The notes under the pieces: model-generated
Database searches by the model: none
What the model was told of the DNA's origin: nothing
Seen by the model: the letters and a program-made list of their open reading frames with translations, nothing else
Program-made: the position numbers and the translations under genes
Source of the DNA: Allobranchiibius sp. CTAmp26
GTDB lineage: Bacteria; Actinomycetota; Actinomycetes; Actinomycetales; Dermatophilaceae
Assembly: GCF_017565405.1 (NCBI RefSeq)
Contig: NZ_JAGEKR010000006.1
Coordinates: 124,001-188,000, forward strand
Direction: 5' to 3'
Length of the DNA stretch: 64,000 bases
Part shown: piece after piece, positions 8,111 to 17,503 of the stretch
Numbering within the stretch: position 1 is the stretch's first letter
Layout of the letters: the number at the start of each line of letters is the position of its first letter

Positions 8111-10141
8111 GTGGCAACACGCACACGACGTACGACGCCGGGCGGGCGACCCGTCCGCACCCTCGTCCTCCTCGCCGCCCTGGTGATCGCGCTCTTCGCG
8201 GCCATCGGCGCCAGCGCGGCACTGGGCAACCCCGCCGGACAGTGGAGCCCGAAGCTCGGACTCGACCTCGAGGGCGGCCGCCAGATCGTCCTGCAGCCCT
8301 CGGTCGGCAAGGGCCAGACGGTCACGTCCGGCGAGGTCGACCAGGCGATCGACATCATCCGCGAGCGGGTCAACGGCAACGGCGTGTCCGAAGCCCAGGT
8401 CAGCAGGCTCGGGGCCAAGAACATCCAGGTGTCACTGCCCGGCAACCCGAGCCAGCAGACACTGAGCTCGCTGGCGCAGTCCTCGCAGCTGTTCTTCCGC
8501 GCGGTCATCAACAGCACCCAGGACACCCCGCCGACCTTCACCCTGCCCACGCCGTACACCGCGCCGGCCGCCAAGAGCTCGACGACGCCGAAGTCGTCGA
8601 CCAGCCCCTCCGGTACGGCGACGCCCTCCGGCACCAGTTCGAGCACATCCAGCAGCTCGACGGCGAACGACGTGCTGCCGCAGGCGTTCCGGGCGGCCAC
8701 GGCCACACCGACCACCCCGAGCCCGACGAGCACGGCTGCCGCCACCAGCACCTCGACGGCGTCGACCCCCAGCGCGCCCGCGAGCAGCACCCCCCAGGCC
8801 ACGGCGTCCTCGTCCACGACCCCCGCTCGCACCCTGCCCACGCCGTACGACCCCACCGGTGCGGCGACCACCACGAGCGGTCTGGGCGCGAGTGACACGG
8901 GCTGGGAGAGTAGGACGGTCAGCAAGGACTGGGTCGACAACCAGTTGGCGACCACGGGCGAGACCTACAGCCAGCTGCTGACGAGCTACTCCTGCTCGAA
9001 CAACGACAGCCGGCTCGGCCCGCTGGCCGCCAAGTGGCAGCAGGTCGCCTCGCAGATCCCGGCGTCGCAGCCGACCGTCGGGTGTGACACCGGGACCTCG
9101 ACGTCCGGCGCGCAGGCACCCGCGATGAAGTACCTGATGGGCCCCTCGGAGGTGACCGGCAGCCAGATCACCGATGCCAGCTTCGGCCAGGCCACCACCC
9201 AGCAGGGCGTGACCACGGGTCAGTACGAGGTCAACCTGACCTTCAACGGCAAGGGCGCATCGCAGTTCGCGAAGGTGACCGGCCGGTTGAACGGTCTGCA
9301 GCCGCCGCGCAACCAGTTCGGCATCGTGGTCGACGGCAAGGTCATCTCGGCGCCGTCCAACACCAACGGCGCCATCACCGGCGGCAAGGCGCAGATCACC
9401 GGCAGCTTCACCGAGAGCACCGCCCAGACGCTCGCCAACCAGCTGAAGTTCGGAGCGCTGCCGTTCTCCTTCAACGAGTTGACCTCCAGCCAGGTCAGCC
9501 CGCAGCTGGGCTCGCAGCAGCTGCGCGACGGCATCATCGCTGGCATCATCGGCCTGATCCTGGTGGTGCTCTACTCCCTGGCGCAGTACCGGCTGCTCGG
9601 CCTGGTCACCATCGCCTCGCTGGTGACGTCCGCTGTCATCACGTACGGCGCGGTCACCCTGCTCGGCTACACCGCCAACCTGCGTCTGACGATGGCCGGC
9701 GTGACCGGTCTGATCGTCGCGATCGGCATCACGGCCGACAGCTTCATCGTCTACTTCGAACGCGTGCGTGACGAAGTCAGATCGGGACGGCCGCTGCGAG
9801 CGGCCGTGCAGACCGGCTGGTCCCGCGCCCGTCGTACCGTCCTGGTCTCCGACGCGGTGAACTTCCTGGCCGCCGCGGTGCTCTACATCCTCTCCGAGGA
9901 CAACGTGAAGGCCTTCGCCTTCACGTTGGGCCTCACCACCCTCATCGACATCCTGGTGGTCTTCCTGTTCACCCACCCCGTGCTCACGCTGCTGTCGCGC
10001 ACGTCGTTCTTCGGCAACGGGCACAAGTGGTCCGGGTTCGACCCGGAGCGGCTCGGCGCGCGCGGCGTGACGTACGCCGGACGCGGACGGGTCACGATCG
10101 CCGAGCGCAAGGCCGCAGCCGCGGCTGGAAAGCAGGCCTGA
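8111..10141 (+). CDS. secD: Protein translocase subunit SecD with a long low-complexity insert
   Basis: 676 residues; SecD uses the proton gradient to pull proteins out of the Sec channel. The first membrane segment lies at about 17-38, followed by the conserved LGLDLEGGRQ motif. The five remaining membrane segments begin near residue 475 (DGIIAGIIGLILVVLYSLAQYR) and include VAIGITADSFIVYFERVRDE. Between the two halves of the periplasmic region, about residues 136-257 are almost only Ser, Thr, Ala and Pro. That insert makes the protein longer than usual for the family and is bracketed by a 19-bp direct repeat encoding LPTPY (8539-8557 and 8830-8848). The GTG start lies six bases after yajC. 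Confidence 0.96.
   Translation: MATRTRRTTPGGRPVRTLVLLAALVIALFAAIGASAALGNPAGQWSPKLGLDLEGGRQIVLQPSVGKGQTVTSGEVDQAIDIIRERVNGNGVSEAQVSRLGAKNIQVSLPGNPSQQTLSSLAQSSQLFFRAVINSTQDTPPTFTLPTPYTAPAAKSSTTPKSSTSPSGTATPSGTSSSTSSSSTANDVLPQAFRAATATPTTPSPTSTAAATSTSTASTPSAPASSTPQATASSSTTPARTLPTPYDPTGAATTTSGLGASDTGWESRTVSKDWVDNQLATTGETYSQLLTSYSCSNNDSRLGPLAAKWQQVASQIPASQPTVGCDTGTSTSGAQAPAMKYLMGPSEVTGSQITDASFGQATTQQGVTTGQYEVNLTFNGKGASQFAKVTGRLNGLQPPRNQFGIVVDGKVISAPSNTNGAITGGKAQITGSFTESTAQTLANQLKFGALPFSFNELTSSQVSPQLGSQQLRDGIIAGIIGLILVVLYSLAQYRLLGLVTIASLVTSAVITYGAVTLLGYTANLRLTMAGVTGLIVAIGITADSFIVYFERVRDEVRSGRPLRAAVQTGWSRARRTVLVSDAVNFLAAAVLYILSEDNVKAFAFTLGLTTLIDILVVFLFTHPVLTLLSRTSFFGNGHKWSGFDPERLGARGVTYAGRGRVTIAERKAAAAAGKQA
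8539..8848 (+). repeat. Direct repeat flanking the SecD low-complexity insert
   Basis: CACCCTGCCCACGCCGTAC occurs at 8539-8557 and again at 8830-8848, 291 bases apart and in the same frame. Recombination between copies would remove exactly 97 residues without a frameshift. Confidence 0.85.
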
Positions 10142-10142
10142 C

Positions 10143-11309
10143 ATGGCGAGCTTCTCCCAGTTCGGCAACGACCTCTACACCGGTCGCCGGCAGCTCAACA
10201 TCGTCGGCCGCCGGCGCACCTGGTACGCGATCAGCGCGGTCTTCCTCGTGCTCGCGCTCGTCGGCCTCTTCGGCCGGGGTCTCAATCTCAGCCTGGAGTT
10301 CAAGGGCGGTTCGGAGCTGCGAGTCACCGGTATCTCCAACCTGTCCAACTACGACGCCCGCGCCCAGAAGGCCGTGGCGTCGGTCACCGGCTCCTCGGCG
10401 AATCTGGAGATCAGCAAGGTCGGCGCCAAATCCATCACCATCGACTCCAAGAAGGTCGGCAACAACGCCGCCACGACGACCGACAGGGTCTCCGCGGCAG
10501 TCGCCCAGGAATTCAAGGTGCCGACCACCTCGGTCGACAGCCAGTTCATCGGTCCGTCGTGGGGGTCGCAGGTCACCCACAAGGCCGTCCAGGCGCTGAT
10601 CGTCTTCCTGGTCTTGGTCTCGCTGTTGCTGGGCGTCTACTTCCGCACCTGGAAGATGGCCGTCTCCGCGCTCGTGGCGCTGGTGCACGACCTGGTGCTG
10701 ACGGTCGGGATCTACGCCCTGGTCGGCATCGAGGTGTCACCGGCGACGGTCATCGGCTTCCTCACGATCCTCGGATACTCCATCTACGACACCGTGGTGG
10801 TCTTCGACAAGGTCCGGGAGAACACCGACGAGGCGCTGGCGACCGGGTCGCGCACCTACACCCAGGCCGCCAACTACGCCGTCAACCAGACCCTGGTGCG
10901 CTCGATCAACACCTCGGTCGTCGCCCTGCTGCCGATCGCGGCCCTGCTGGTGGTCGGCTTCACGGTGCTCGGCCCGGGCACGCTGCTCGACCTGGCGCTG
11001 GCTCTGTTCATCGGTATCGCGGTCGGCACCTACTCCTCGATCTTCATCGCCACGCCGTTGCTCGCATCGCTGCGCTCCCGTGAGCCGCAGATGCATGACC
11101 TGGAACGGCGGGCGCACAGCTTCCAGACCTCCCAGCAGGCGGTCCTCGCCGAGACCGGCGGTGGCGCCGCGAGCGAGCACCTGCAGGGTGAGGACATCTC
11201 GGGCGTGGTGGAGCCGGAACGCGCCGAGGCTGCTGCTGCGGCACGCCGTACGCGGGTGCGCAAGCGCGAGGTCCACCCCCTCGCCGTACGCGACAACGAA
11301 AGGGACTGA
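10143..11309 (+). CDS. secF: Protein translocase subunit SecF
   Basis: 388 residues. Six membrane segments surround a periplasmic domain starting after LNLSLEFKGGSELRV (the conserved DFKGG-like motif). The later segments contain the family motif GYSIYDTVVVFDKVREN and the SINTSVVALLPIAALL stretch. The C-terminal ~70 residues are a charged cytosolic tail ending in Arg/Lys-rich sequence. The ATG lies two bases after the secD stop, and the stop overlaps the apt start (TGATG). Confidence 0.97.
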   Translation: MASFSQFGNDLYTGRRQLNIVGRRRTWYAISAVFLVLALVGLFGRGLNLSLEFKGGSELRVTGISNLSNYDARAQKAVASVTGSSANLEISKVGAKSITIDSKKVGNNAATTTDRVSAAVAQEFKVPTTSVDSQFIGPSWGSQVTHKAVQALIVFLVLVSLLLGVYFRTWKMAVSALVALVHDLVLTVGIYALVGIEVSPATVIGFLTILGYSIYDTVVVFDKVRENTDEALATGSRTYTQAANYAVNQTLVRSINTSVVALLPIAALLVVGFTVLGPGTLLDLALALFIGIAVGTYSSIFIATPLLASLRSREPQMHDLERRAHSFQTSQQAVLAETGGGAASEHLQGEDISGVVEPERAEAAAAARRTRVRKREVHPLAVRDNERD

Positions 11310-11845
11310 TGCCGGTCGACATCGGCCAGGTGCTCCGAGAGCACACCCGGGAGATCCCCGACTTCCCCAAGCCGGGCATCGCGTTCAAGGACCTGACACC
11401 GCTCTTCGCGGACGCCCCGGCCTTCCAGCAGGTCGTCGACGACATCGCCGCACGGTTCGACGGCCGCGTCGACGCGGTGGCGGGGGTCGAGGCGCGTGGT
11501 TTCATCATCGGACCGCCGGTCGCCCTGGCCCTCGGTCTGCCGTTCGTGGCGGTGCGCAAGGCGGGCAAGCTGCCCGGCGAGACGTTAAGCCAGGAGTACG
11601 ACCTGGAGTACGGCAGCGCCACCATCGAGATCACCGCGGACGCGGTCGGTGCGGGTGATCGGGTGCTGGTGATCGACGACGTCCTCGCGACCGGTGGCAC
11701 GGCGGCCGCGGCGTGCGCTCTGCTGGAGCGAACCGGTGCGAAGGTGACCGGTATTCAGATGTTGATGGAGTTGGCGTTCCTGCACGGGCGGGACGCGTTG
11801 GGGGAGCGCGACGTCCACGTCCTGGTGTCGGTGGACGGCGACTAG
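11309..11845 (+). CDS. apt: Adenine phosphoribosyltransferase
   Basis: 178 residues. Converts adenine plus PRPP to AMP (purine salvage). The PRPP-binding motif VLVIDDVLATGGTAAA is intact near residues 116-131, and the family signature GVEARGFIIGPPVALALG is present. It is coupled to secF by a one-base overlap. The order secD-secF-apt-relA is a classic actinobacterial arrangement. The stop codon TAG is part of the -10 hexamer of relA. Confidence 0.97.
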   Translation: MPVDIGQVLREHTREIPDFPKPGIAFKDLTPLFADAPAFQQVVDDIAARFDGRVDAVAGVEARGFIIGPPVALALGLPFVAVRKAGKLPGETLSQEYDLEYGSATIEITADAVGAGDRVLVIDDVLATGGTAAAACALLERTGAKVTGIQMLMELAFLHGRDALGERDVHVLVSVDGD

Positions 11846-11848
11846 GAT
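11843..11848 (+). promoter_or_regulatory. -10 hexamer of relA overlapping the apt stop
   Basis: TAGGAT begins with the TAG stop codon of apt and ends six bases before the relA ATG, consistent with an internal promoter giving a leaderless relA mRNA. Confidence 0.6.
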
Positions 11849-11854
11849 CGCTGC

Positions 11855-14239
11855 ATGAGTGCTGAGGACGGCGGGGCCACACCGGCGCCCTCGTCCGCGG
11901 CGGCCTCCCGGGTGCGCGCCCGCCTCGTGCGGTTCAGCGGTCCACGGTCCGGCAGCAACAGGGCCTTGGAGCCGCTGCTGCGAACCGTCCGCACCACTCA
12001 TCCCAAGGTCGACGTCTCGGTCATCGAGCGCGCGTACGCCGTGGCCGACCGGTGCCACGAGGGGCAGCTGCGCAAGAGCGGCGACCCCTACATCACCCAC
12101 CCGCTCGCGGTGGCGACGATCCTCGCCGAGCTGGGCATGACACCTCCGACGCTGGCGGCGGCGCTGCTGCACGACACGGTGGAGGACACGGCGTACTCCC
12201 TGGATCAGTTGAAGACGGAGTTCGGCGCCGAGATCGCGATGCTGGTCGACGGCGTCACGAAGCTGGACAAGGTCAAGTACGGCGATGCGGCCCAGGCCGA
12301 GACCGTCCGCAAGATGGTCGTGGCGATGGCGCGCGACATCCGGGTGCTCGTCATCAAGCTCGCCGACCGGCTGCACAACGCGCGCACCTGGCGCTACGTC
12401 TCGGTCGAGTCGGCGCAGCGCAAGGCCACCGAGACGCTGGAGATCTTCGCCCCGCTCGCCCACCGGCTGGGCATGAACACCATCAAATGGGAGCTGGAGG
12501 ACCTGTCGTTCGCGACCCTCTACCCCAAGGTGTACGACGAGATCGCCCGGCTCGTGGCCGACCGGGCGCCGGCCCGCGAGGAGTATCTGAAGGGCGTGGG
12601 GGAGCAGGTCAGCGCCGACCTGCGGGCCGCCAAGATCAAGGCCACGGTCACCGGCCGCCCGAAGCACTACTACTCCGTGTACCAGAAGATGATCGTGCGC
12701 GGCCGCGACTTCGAGGAGATCTACGACCTCGTGGCGGTGCGCGTCCTGGTGGAGTCGGTGCGCGACTGTTACGCGGTGCTGGGCACGCTGCATACGCGAT
12801 GGAGCCCGGTGCCGGGGCGGTTCAAGGACTACATCGCGATGCCGAAGTTCAACATGTACCAGTCGCTGCACACCACGGTGATCGGTCCGGAGGGCAAGCC
12901 GGTCGAGATCCAGATCCGCACCTACCAGATGCACCGGCGCGCGGAGTACGGCGTCGCGGCGCACTGGAAGTACAAGGAGGACGCGCGGTCCGCAGTGGCC
13001 GGCGCGACGCTGGACACCCGAGACGGCCCGGTCAACGACATGGCGTGGCTCCGCCAGTTGCTCGAGTGGCAGCGCGAGACCAGCGATCCCGGCGAGTTCC
13101 TGGAGTCGCTGCGTTTCGAGGTCGGCAGCCGCGAGGTCTACGTCTTCACCCCGAAGGGCGAGGTCATGGGCCTGCCCGCGGGGTCGACGCCCGTGGACTT
13201 CGCCTACGCCGTGCACACCGAGGTCGGTCACCACACCATCGGCGGGCGGGTCAACGGCCGGCTCGTGCCGCTGGAGTCTCCGCTGGAGAACGGCGACGTG
13301 GTGGAGGTGCTCACCTCCAAGGCCGACGGTGCCGGCCCGAGCCGCGACTGGCTGAACTTCGTCAAGAGCCCACGAGCGCGCAACAAGATCCGGCAGTGGT
13401 TCTCCCGCGAACGTCGCGAGGAGGCCATCGAGTCCGGCAAGGAGGCGCTGGCCAAGAACGTCCGCAAGCAGGGCGTCGGCCTGCAGCGCCTCATGTCGCA
13501 CGACTCGCTGACCGAGGTCGCCGCAGGTCTGCACTATCACGACATCGACACGCTCTACGCGGCCATCGGCGACGGTCACGTGTCCGCGGATCACGTGGTC
13601 AGTCAACTGCTTTCGTCGCTCGGGGGCGAAGAGGCGGCGACCGAGGACCTCGCCGAGGCGACGACGCCGCACGCCAACACCCGCCGCCGTCAGACCGACC
13701 CGGGTGTCACGGTCGTCGGCACGGACGACGTGTGGGTCAAGCTCGCCCGCTGCTGCACACCGGTGCCGGGCGACGACATCATCGGTTTCGTCACGACCGG
13801 CAACGGGGTCTCCGTGCACCGCACCGACTGCAAGAACGTCGAGCAGTTGCGCAATCAGCCCGAGCGGATCCTGGCCGTCGCCTGGTCGCCCTCCGCCGCG
13901 AGCGTGTTCCTGGTGCAGCTGCAGGTCGAGGCGCTGGATCGCAACGCGTTGCTCTCCGATGTGACCCGCGTGCTGTCCGAACAGCACGTCAACATCCTGT
14001 CCGCCAGTGTCGCGACCAGCCGCAATCGGGTCGCGCTGTCGAAGTTCACCTTCGAGATGGGCGATCCGAGCCACCTCAAGCACGTCATCCAGGCGGTGCG
14101 CAACATCGACGGCGTCTTCGACGTCTACCGGATCACCGGCTCGGGTCATCGGCGTACCGACGAGAGCACACAGTCGACCGCGGTCGAGACGCCGCAGGAC
14201 GCATCGCAGGACACGGAAGCCGCGCGTGCCGCGACCTGA
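11855..14239 (+). CDS. relA: Bifunctional (p)ppGpp synthetase/hydrolase Rel
   Basis: 794 residues, typical of the actinobacterial bifunctional enzyme. The HD hydrolase domain is intact, with [11 protein letters not shown] and the His106-Asp107 pair in LLHDTVEDT. The synthetase domain contains [13 protein letters not shown] and [13 protein letters not shown] domain starts near residue 428 ([20 protein letters not shown]), followed by the helical/zinc-finger region ([16 protein letters not shown]) and a C-terminal ACT domain. It makes and degrades the stringent-response alarmone. A likely leaderless start suggests transcription separate from secDF-apt. Confidence 0.97.
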   Translation: MSAEDGGATPAPSSAAASRVRARLVRFSGPRSGSNRALEPLLRTVRTTHPKVDVSVIERAYAVADRCHEGQLRKSGDPYITHPLAVATILAELGMTPPTLAAALLHDTVEDTAYSLDQLKTEFGAEIAMLVDGVTKLDKVKYGDAAQAETVRKMVVAMARDIRVLVIKLADRLHNARTWRYVSVESAQRKATETLEIFAPLAHRLGMNTIKWELEDLSFATLYPKVYDEIARLVADRAPAREEYLKGVGEQVSADLRAAKIKATVTGRPKHYYSVYQKMIVRGRDFEEIYDLVAVRVLVESVRDCYAVLGTLHTRWSPVPGRFKDYIAMPKFNMYQSLHTTVIGPEGKPVEIQIRTYQMHRRAEYGVAAHWKYKEDARSAVAGATLDTRDGPVNDMAWLRQLLEWQRETSDPGEFLESLRFEVGSREVYVFTPKGEVMGLPAGSTPVDFAYAVHTEVGHHTIGGRVNGRLVPLESPLENGDVVEVLTSKADGAGPSRDWLNFVKSPRARNKIRQWFSRERREEAIESGKEALAKNVRKQGVGLQRLMSHDSLTEVAAGLHYHDIDTLYAAIGDGHVSADHVVSQLLSSLGGEEAATEDLAEATTPHANTRRRQTDPGVTVVGTDDVWVKLARCCTPVPGDDIIGFVTTGNGVSVHRTDCKNVEQLRNQPERILAVAWSPSAASVFLVQLQVEALDRNALLSDVTRVLSEQHVNILSASVATSRNRVALSKFTFEMGDPSHLKHVIQAVRNIDGVFDVYRITGSGHRRTDESTQSTAVETPQDASQDTEAARAAT

Positions 14240-14762
14240 CACGACACTGTCGGTGCACTCGTTGTCCGACGGGGAGCTCGATGAGACCCTGATCGACCAG
14301 ACCACGGAACTGCTGGGTGAACTGATCGCGGGCGGCGCGGCGCTGGGATGGTTGAGCCCGCCACCGCGCGCCGAGATCGCGGCGGTGCTGTCCCGGATCG
14401 CGACGGCACCCGACGGCTCGGCCACGCTGCTCGTGGCCCGACACGAGGGACGACTGGCCGGCTTCGGCTTCTGGGAGCGCTACGCACGCCCGACCTTCGC
14501 CCGGCACGCCGACCTGGTGCTGCTGGCCGTCGGGGACAGCTGGCAGGGTGCCGGCGTCGGACGGCGGTTGTGCGGCGAACTGGTCGCGTCGGCGCGCCGA
14601 GCCGGGGTCGAGAAGCTGACGGTCGACTTCCGCGACGACAACGTCCGCGCGCAGGCCCTCTACGAGTCGTTGGGGTTCCGCCGGTACGGCGTGCTCGGCG
14701 ACTTCGTCGTGGCAGGCGGGCAGCGCTTCGACCGGATGATGTACGTGCTCGACCTGCGCTGA
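14226..14762 (+). CDS. GNAT-family N-acetyltransferase
   Basis: 178 residues from a GTG start that overlaps the relA end by 14 bases and has GGAA about seven bases upstream. The acetyl-CoA-binding motif is visible ([23 protein letters not shown], with the Q/R-x-x-G-x-G/A core), followed by the C-terminal [15 protein letters not shown] element. The substrate cannot be deduced. The overlap suggests co-expression with relA. An alternative GTG at 14250 would shorten it by eight residues. Confidence 0.85.
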   Translation: MPRPDTTLSVHSLSDGELDETLIDQTTELLGELIAGGAALGWLSPPPRAEIAAVLSRIATAPDGSATLLVARHEGRLAGFGFWERYARPTFARHADLVLLAVGDSWQGAGVGRRLCGELVASARRAGVEKLTVDFRDDNVRAQALYESLGFRRYGVLGDFVVAGGQRFDRMMYVLDLR

Positions 14763-14777
14763 GGGCCGCTGACCCCG

Positions 14778-14827
14778 CGGTTGTCCGCACTTTCGTGCAC
14801 CCGTCCGCACGAATCTGCGGACAACCG
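14778..14827. terminator. Bidirectional hairpin between GNAT and M18 genes
   Basis: CGGTTGTCCGCA (14778-14789) pairs perfectly with TGCGGACAACCG (14816-14827), and inner arms TTCGTGC/GCACGAA extend the stem. It fills the gap between convergent genes and has no T tract on either side. Confidence 0.7.
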
Positions 14828-14834
14828 GGCCGGG

Positions 14835-16121
14835 TCAGACGGGGGAGAGGAACGCGGCCAGCGCGTCGGCGTACATCTGCTGGTCCGCCGCGCCCACCAA
14901 CTCGCGCACGGAGTGCATCGAGATGGTCGCGGCGCCGAAGTCCACAGTGCTGACACCGGTGCCGGCCGAGGTGACCGGGCCGACCGTCGAGCCGCACGGC
15001 AGGTCCGAACGCGTCACGAACTCCTGCACCGGCACGCCCGCTTGCGCGCACGCGAGCCGGAACGCCGCTGCGCCCATGGCGTCGGTGGCGTAGCGCAGGT
15101 TGGCGTTGATCTTCAGGACGGGTCCGCCGTTGACGGCGATCTGGTGCTGGGGCTCATGACGATCGGCGTAGTTCGGGTGCGTGCCGTGTGCCATGTCGCC
15201 CGAGGCGACGACGCTGCCGGCCAGGGCGCGCAGGTGATCCTGGCGATCCCCGCCGAGCGAGGCGGTGATCCGCTCGAGGACGGCGGGCAGGAAGACACTG
15301 GCCGCGCCGCGCTCGGAGACGCTGCCGACCTCCTCGTGGTCGAACATCGCGAAGACGGGTACGCCGGGGTCGGCTGCCGGCCGTTCCACGGCCGCGACGA
15401 GCGCCGAGGTACCCGCGTGACAGGTGGCCAGGTTGTCCATCCGGGCGCCGACGACGAGGTCGCGCTCCCGTCCGAAGACCCTCGCGGGCTGCAGGTCGTG
15501 GGTCATCGCGTCCCAGCCGAGTACGTCGGGGGAGTCGACCCCGACCCGCTGTGCCAGGTATGCGCGGAAGTCACCGGGGGTGTCGCCGAGGCCCCAGTGG
15601 GGTGCCAGGTGCTGCTGGGGGTTGAGCGCTTCGCCCTCACGCACGCTGCGATCGAGATGGATCGCCAGACGCGAGACCCGCAGCACCGGGTCGTCGTCGC
15701 GGAAGAGCTCGGCGCGCACGCCGGACCCGTCACGCACCGCGACCCGGCCCGAGAGGCCGAGATCACGGTCGAGCCAGCTGGAGATCAGCGGGCCCCCGTA
15801 CACCTCCACCCCGAGCAACTGCCAGCCGGCGCGCGCGAGGTCGGGACGCGGCTTGATGCGCAGGTTGGGGGAGTCGGTGTGAGCACCGACGACCCGGTAC
15901 GCCGTGGCCGGACCGGCGGCGTACTGCGTCGACCAGGCGATCAGCGAACCGCCGCGCACCACCAGATAGCGGCCGGGCTCGGTAGGCCACACGTCGGTCT
16001 CGTGCAACCGGACGAAGCCCGCCGTCGTCAGCCGGTCCACCGTGGTGGCGCAGGCGTGGAACGGCGAGGGACTCGCGTTCAGGTAGTCGACCAGGCCGTC
16101 CGCGGCCGTCGGGCTGCCCAC
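14835..16121 (-). CDS. M18 family aminopeptidase
   Basis: 428 residues. M18 enzymes are cytosolic, large-complex zinc aminopeptidases that favour acidic N-terminal residues. The metal-site motifs are in place: AHTDSPN, GARMDNLAT, the catalytic Glu in FDHEEVGS, and the C-terminal His in ISMHSVRE. The GTG start overlaps the stop of the upstream DUF349 gene by one base, so the two are coupled. The end faces the GNAT gene across a hairpin. apeB/pepC-like naming is possible but not assigned. Confidence 0.94.
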   Translation of the reverse strand: MGSPTAADGLVDYLNASPSPFHACATTVDRLTTAGFVRLHETDVWPTEPGRYLVVRGGSLIAWSTQYAAGPATAYRVVGAHTDSPNLRIKPRPDLARAGWQLLGVEVYGGPLISSWLDRDLGLSGRVAVRDGSGVRAELFRDDDPVLRVSRLAIHLDRSVREGEALNPQQHLAPHWGLGDTPGDFRAYLAQRVGVDSPDVLGWDAMTHDLQPARVFGRERDLVVGARMDNLATCHAGTSALVAAVERPAADPGVPVFAMFDHEEVGSVSERGAASVFLPAVLERITASLGGDRQDHLRALAGSVVASGDMAHGTHPNYADRHEPQHQIAVNGGPVLKINANLRYATDAMGAAAFRLACAQAGVPVQEFVTRSDLPCGSTVGPVTSAGTGVSTVDFGAATISMHSVRELVGAADQQMYADALAAFLSPV

Positions 16122-17503
16122 TACTCGCCGAACTCGGCGGCGCCACCGCGAGCCTGGTCGAGCCAGGCCTGGCGTGCGGTGAGCGAGTCGCGGACCTCGG
16201 CGGCCTTGCGCTCGTTGCCGGCCGCCGTCGCCTTGTCGAGGTCGGCCTGCAGGTCCGCGACCGCGCGCTCCAGCTGGGTGACCATCGAGTTGGCGCGTGC
16301 CGCGATCTCGGGGTCGGTCTTCTTCCACCGGGTGTTCTCGGCGTCCCGCACGGTCGTCTCGACCCGGCGCATGGCCTTCTCGACCCGCTCCATGTCCTTG
16401 CGGGGCACCTTGCCGGCGGCGTCCCAGCGGTCCTGGATCCCGCGCAGAGACGACTTGGCGGCGGCCAGGTCCTTGACCGGCAGGATGGCCTCGGCCTCCT
16501 TGAGCAGGCCCTCCTTGACCACCAGATTGGCCTCGAACTCCACGTTCTCCGCAGCAACCACCTCGTCCTTGGCATGGAAGAAGGTGTCCTGGGCGGCCTT
16601 GAAGCGCTCCCAGAGCTTGTCGTCGTCCGAACGGGACGCACGACCCGCGCGCTTCCATTCGCTCATCAGACGCTTGAACGCACCGGCCGTCGGGCCCCAC
16701 TCGGTCGAGGTCGACAGCTTCTCCGCCTCGGTGACCAGCTCACGCTTGCGTGCCTTGGCGTGCGTGTGCTCGTCGTCCAGGGCCGCGAAGTGCGTCCGGC
16801 GCGCCTTGTCGAAGCCGTTGCGTGCCGCGCTGAAGCGGGTCCACAGCGCGTTCTCGACGGATTTCTCCAGCCGTGCGCCGGTGCGCTGGGCGTTCTTCCA
16901 CTCGTCCAGCAACTCGCGCATCCGTGCGGTGCTGGTCTTCCACTGCATGCTGCGCTCGGGCACCGCGGCGATCTTCTCCGCTTCGGCGACCAGCGCCTCG
17001 CGGGCGGTCAGGGCGACCTCCCGTGCGGCGGCACGAGCCTCACCCTCTACTTGACCCTTCGCCTTCAGGGCGGTGGCGATCTGCTCGAGGGTGGCGTCGA
17101 GGGCGGCGAGGTCGCCGACGACCCGTGCCTCACGCACGCCGGTGCGCAGGTGCTTCAGCTGCTCACCGCCGGCGCCGGCGGTCAGGTCGGTCTGGACCAC
17201 GCGCTGCAGCAACAGCGCTGCGGAGGCGGCCAACTCGTCGTACTTGCGGGCGAAGTAGGCCAGCGCCTCGTCGTGGCTCGCGTCCGGGTAGCTGCCCACC
17301 TCGCGTTCGCCGTCGGGTGTGCGCACGAAGACGGTCCCGTCCTCGGCGACCCTGCCGAACGAGGCGGCGTTGCTCGTGGGGGTCACGGGCGCGACCGGCT
17401 GCACGGGCGCGACGGGTCCCGTCGGCGCGGCGCCCGGGCGGGGTCCGGGCCGGGGGCCGGGGGTGGGATGGGGCTTCGGGATGTCCGTTGACACGGCTCT
17501 CAT
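16121..17503 (-). CDS. DUF349 domain-containing protein
   Basis: 460 residues. An N-terminal Pro/Gly/Ala-rich stretch of about 45 residues is followed by a conserved segment (FGRVAEDGTVFVRTPDGEREVG) and repeated helical DUF349 units, recognisable by W-x-x-A/L patterns such as LLDEWKNAQRTG, LMSEWKRAGRAS and IQDRWDAAGKVPR. The rest is charged coiled coil. Function is not established in actinobacteria; the domain occurs in bacterial nucleic-acid-associated proteins. ATG 17503 overlaps the cyclophilin stop (ATGA); a GTG three codons later is an alternative. Confidence 0.88.
   Translation of the reverse strand: MRAVSTDIPKPHPTPGPRPGPRPGAAPTGPVAPVQPVAPVTPTSNAASFGRVAEDGTVFVRTPDGEREVGSYPDASHDEALAYFARKYDELAASAALLLQRVVQTDLTAGAGGEQLKHLRTGVREARVVGDLAALDATLEQIATALKAKGQVEGEARAAAREVALTAREALVAEAEKIAAVPERSMQWKTSTARMRELLDEWKNAQRTGARLEKSVENALWTRFSAARNGFDKARRTHFAALDDEHTHAKARKRELVTEAEKLSTSTEWGPTAGAFKRLMSEWKRAGRASRSDDDKLWERFKAAQDTFFHAKDEVVAAENVEFEANLVVKEGLLKEAEAILPVKDLAAAKSSLRGIQDRWDAAGKVPRKDMERVEKAMRRVETTVRDAENTRWKKTDPEIAARANSMVTQLERAVADLQADLDKATAAGNERKAAEVRDSLTARQAWLDQARGGAAEFGE

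Noticed and set aside
8518-8895. Frameshift or sequencing error in secD
   Set aside because: The low-complexity segment keeps the frame, and conserved SecD motifs occur on both sides; the 19-bp repeat explains it as an insertion.
12052-14292. Long open frame overlapping relA in another frame
   Set aside because: High GC content leaves long shadow frames; the translation is Arg/Gly/Ala-rich without domains, while the relA frame has every expected motif.
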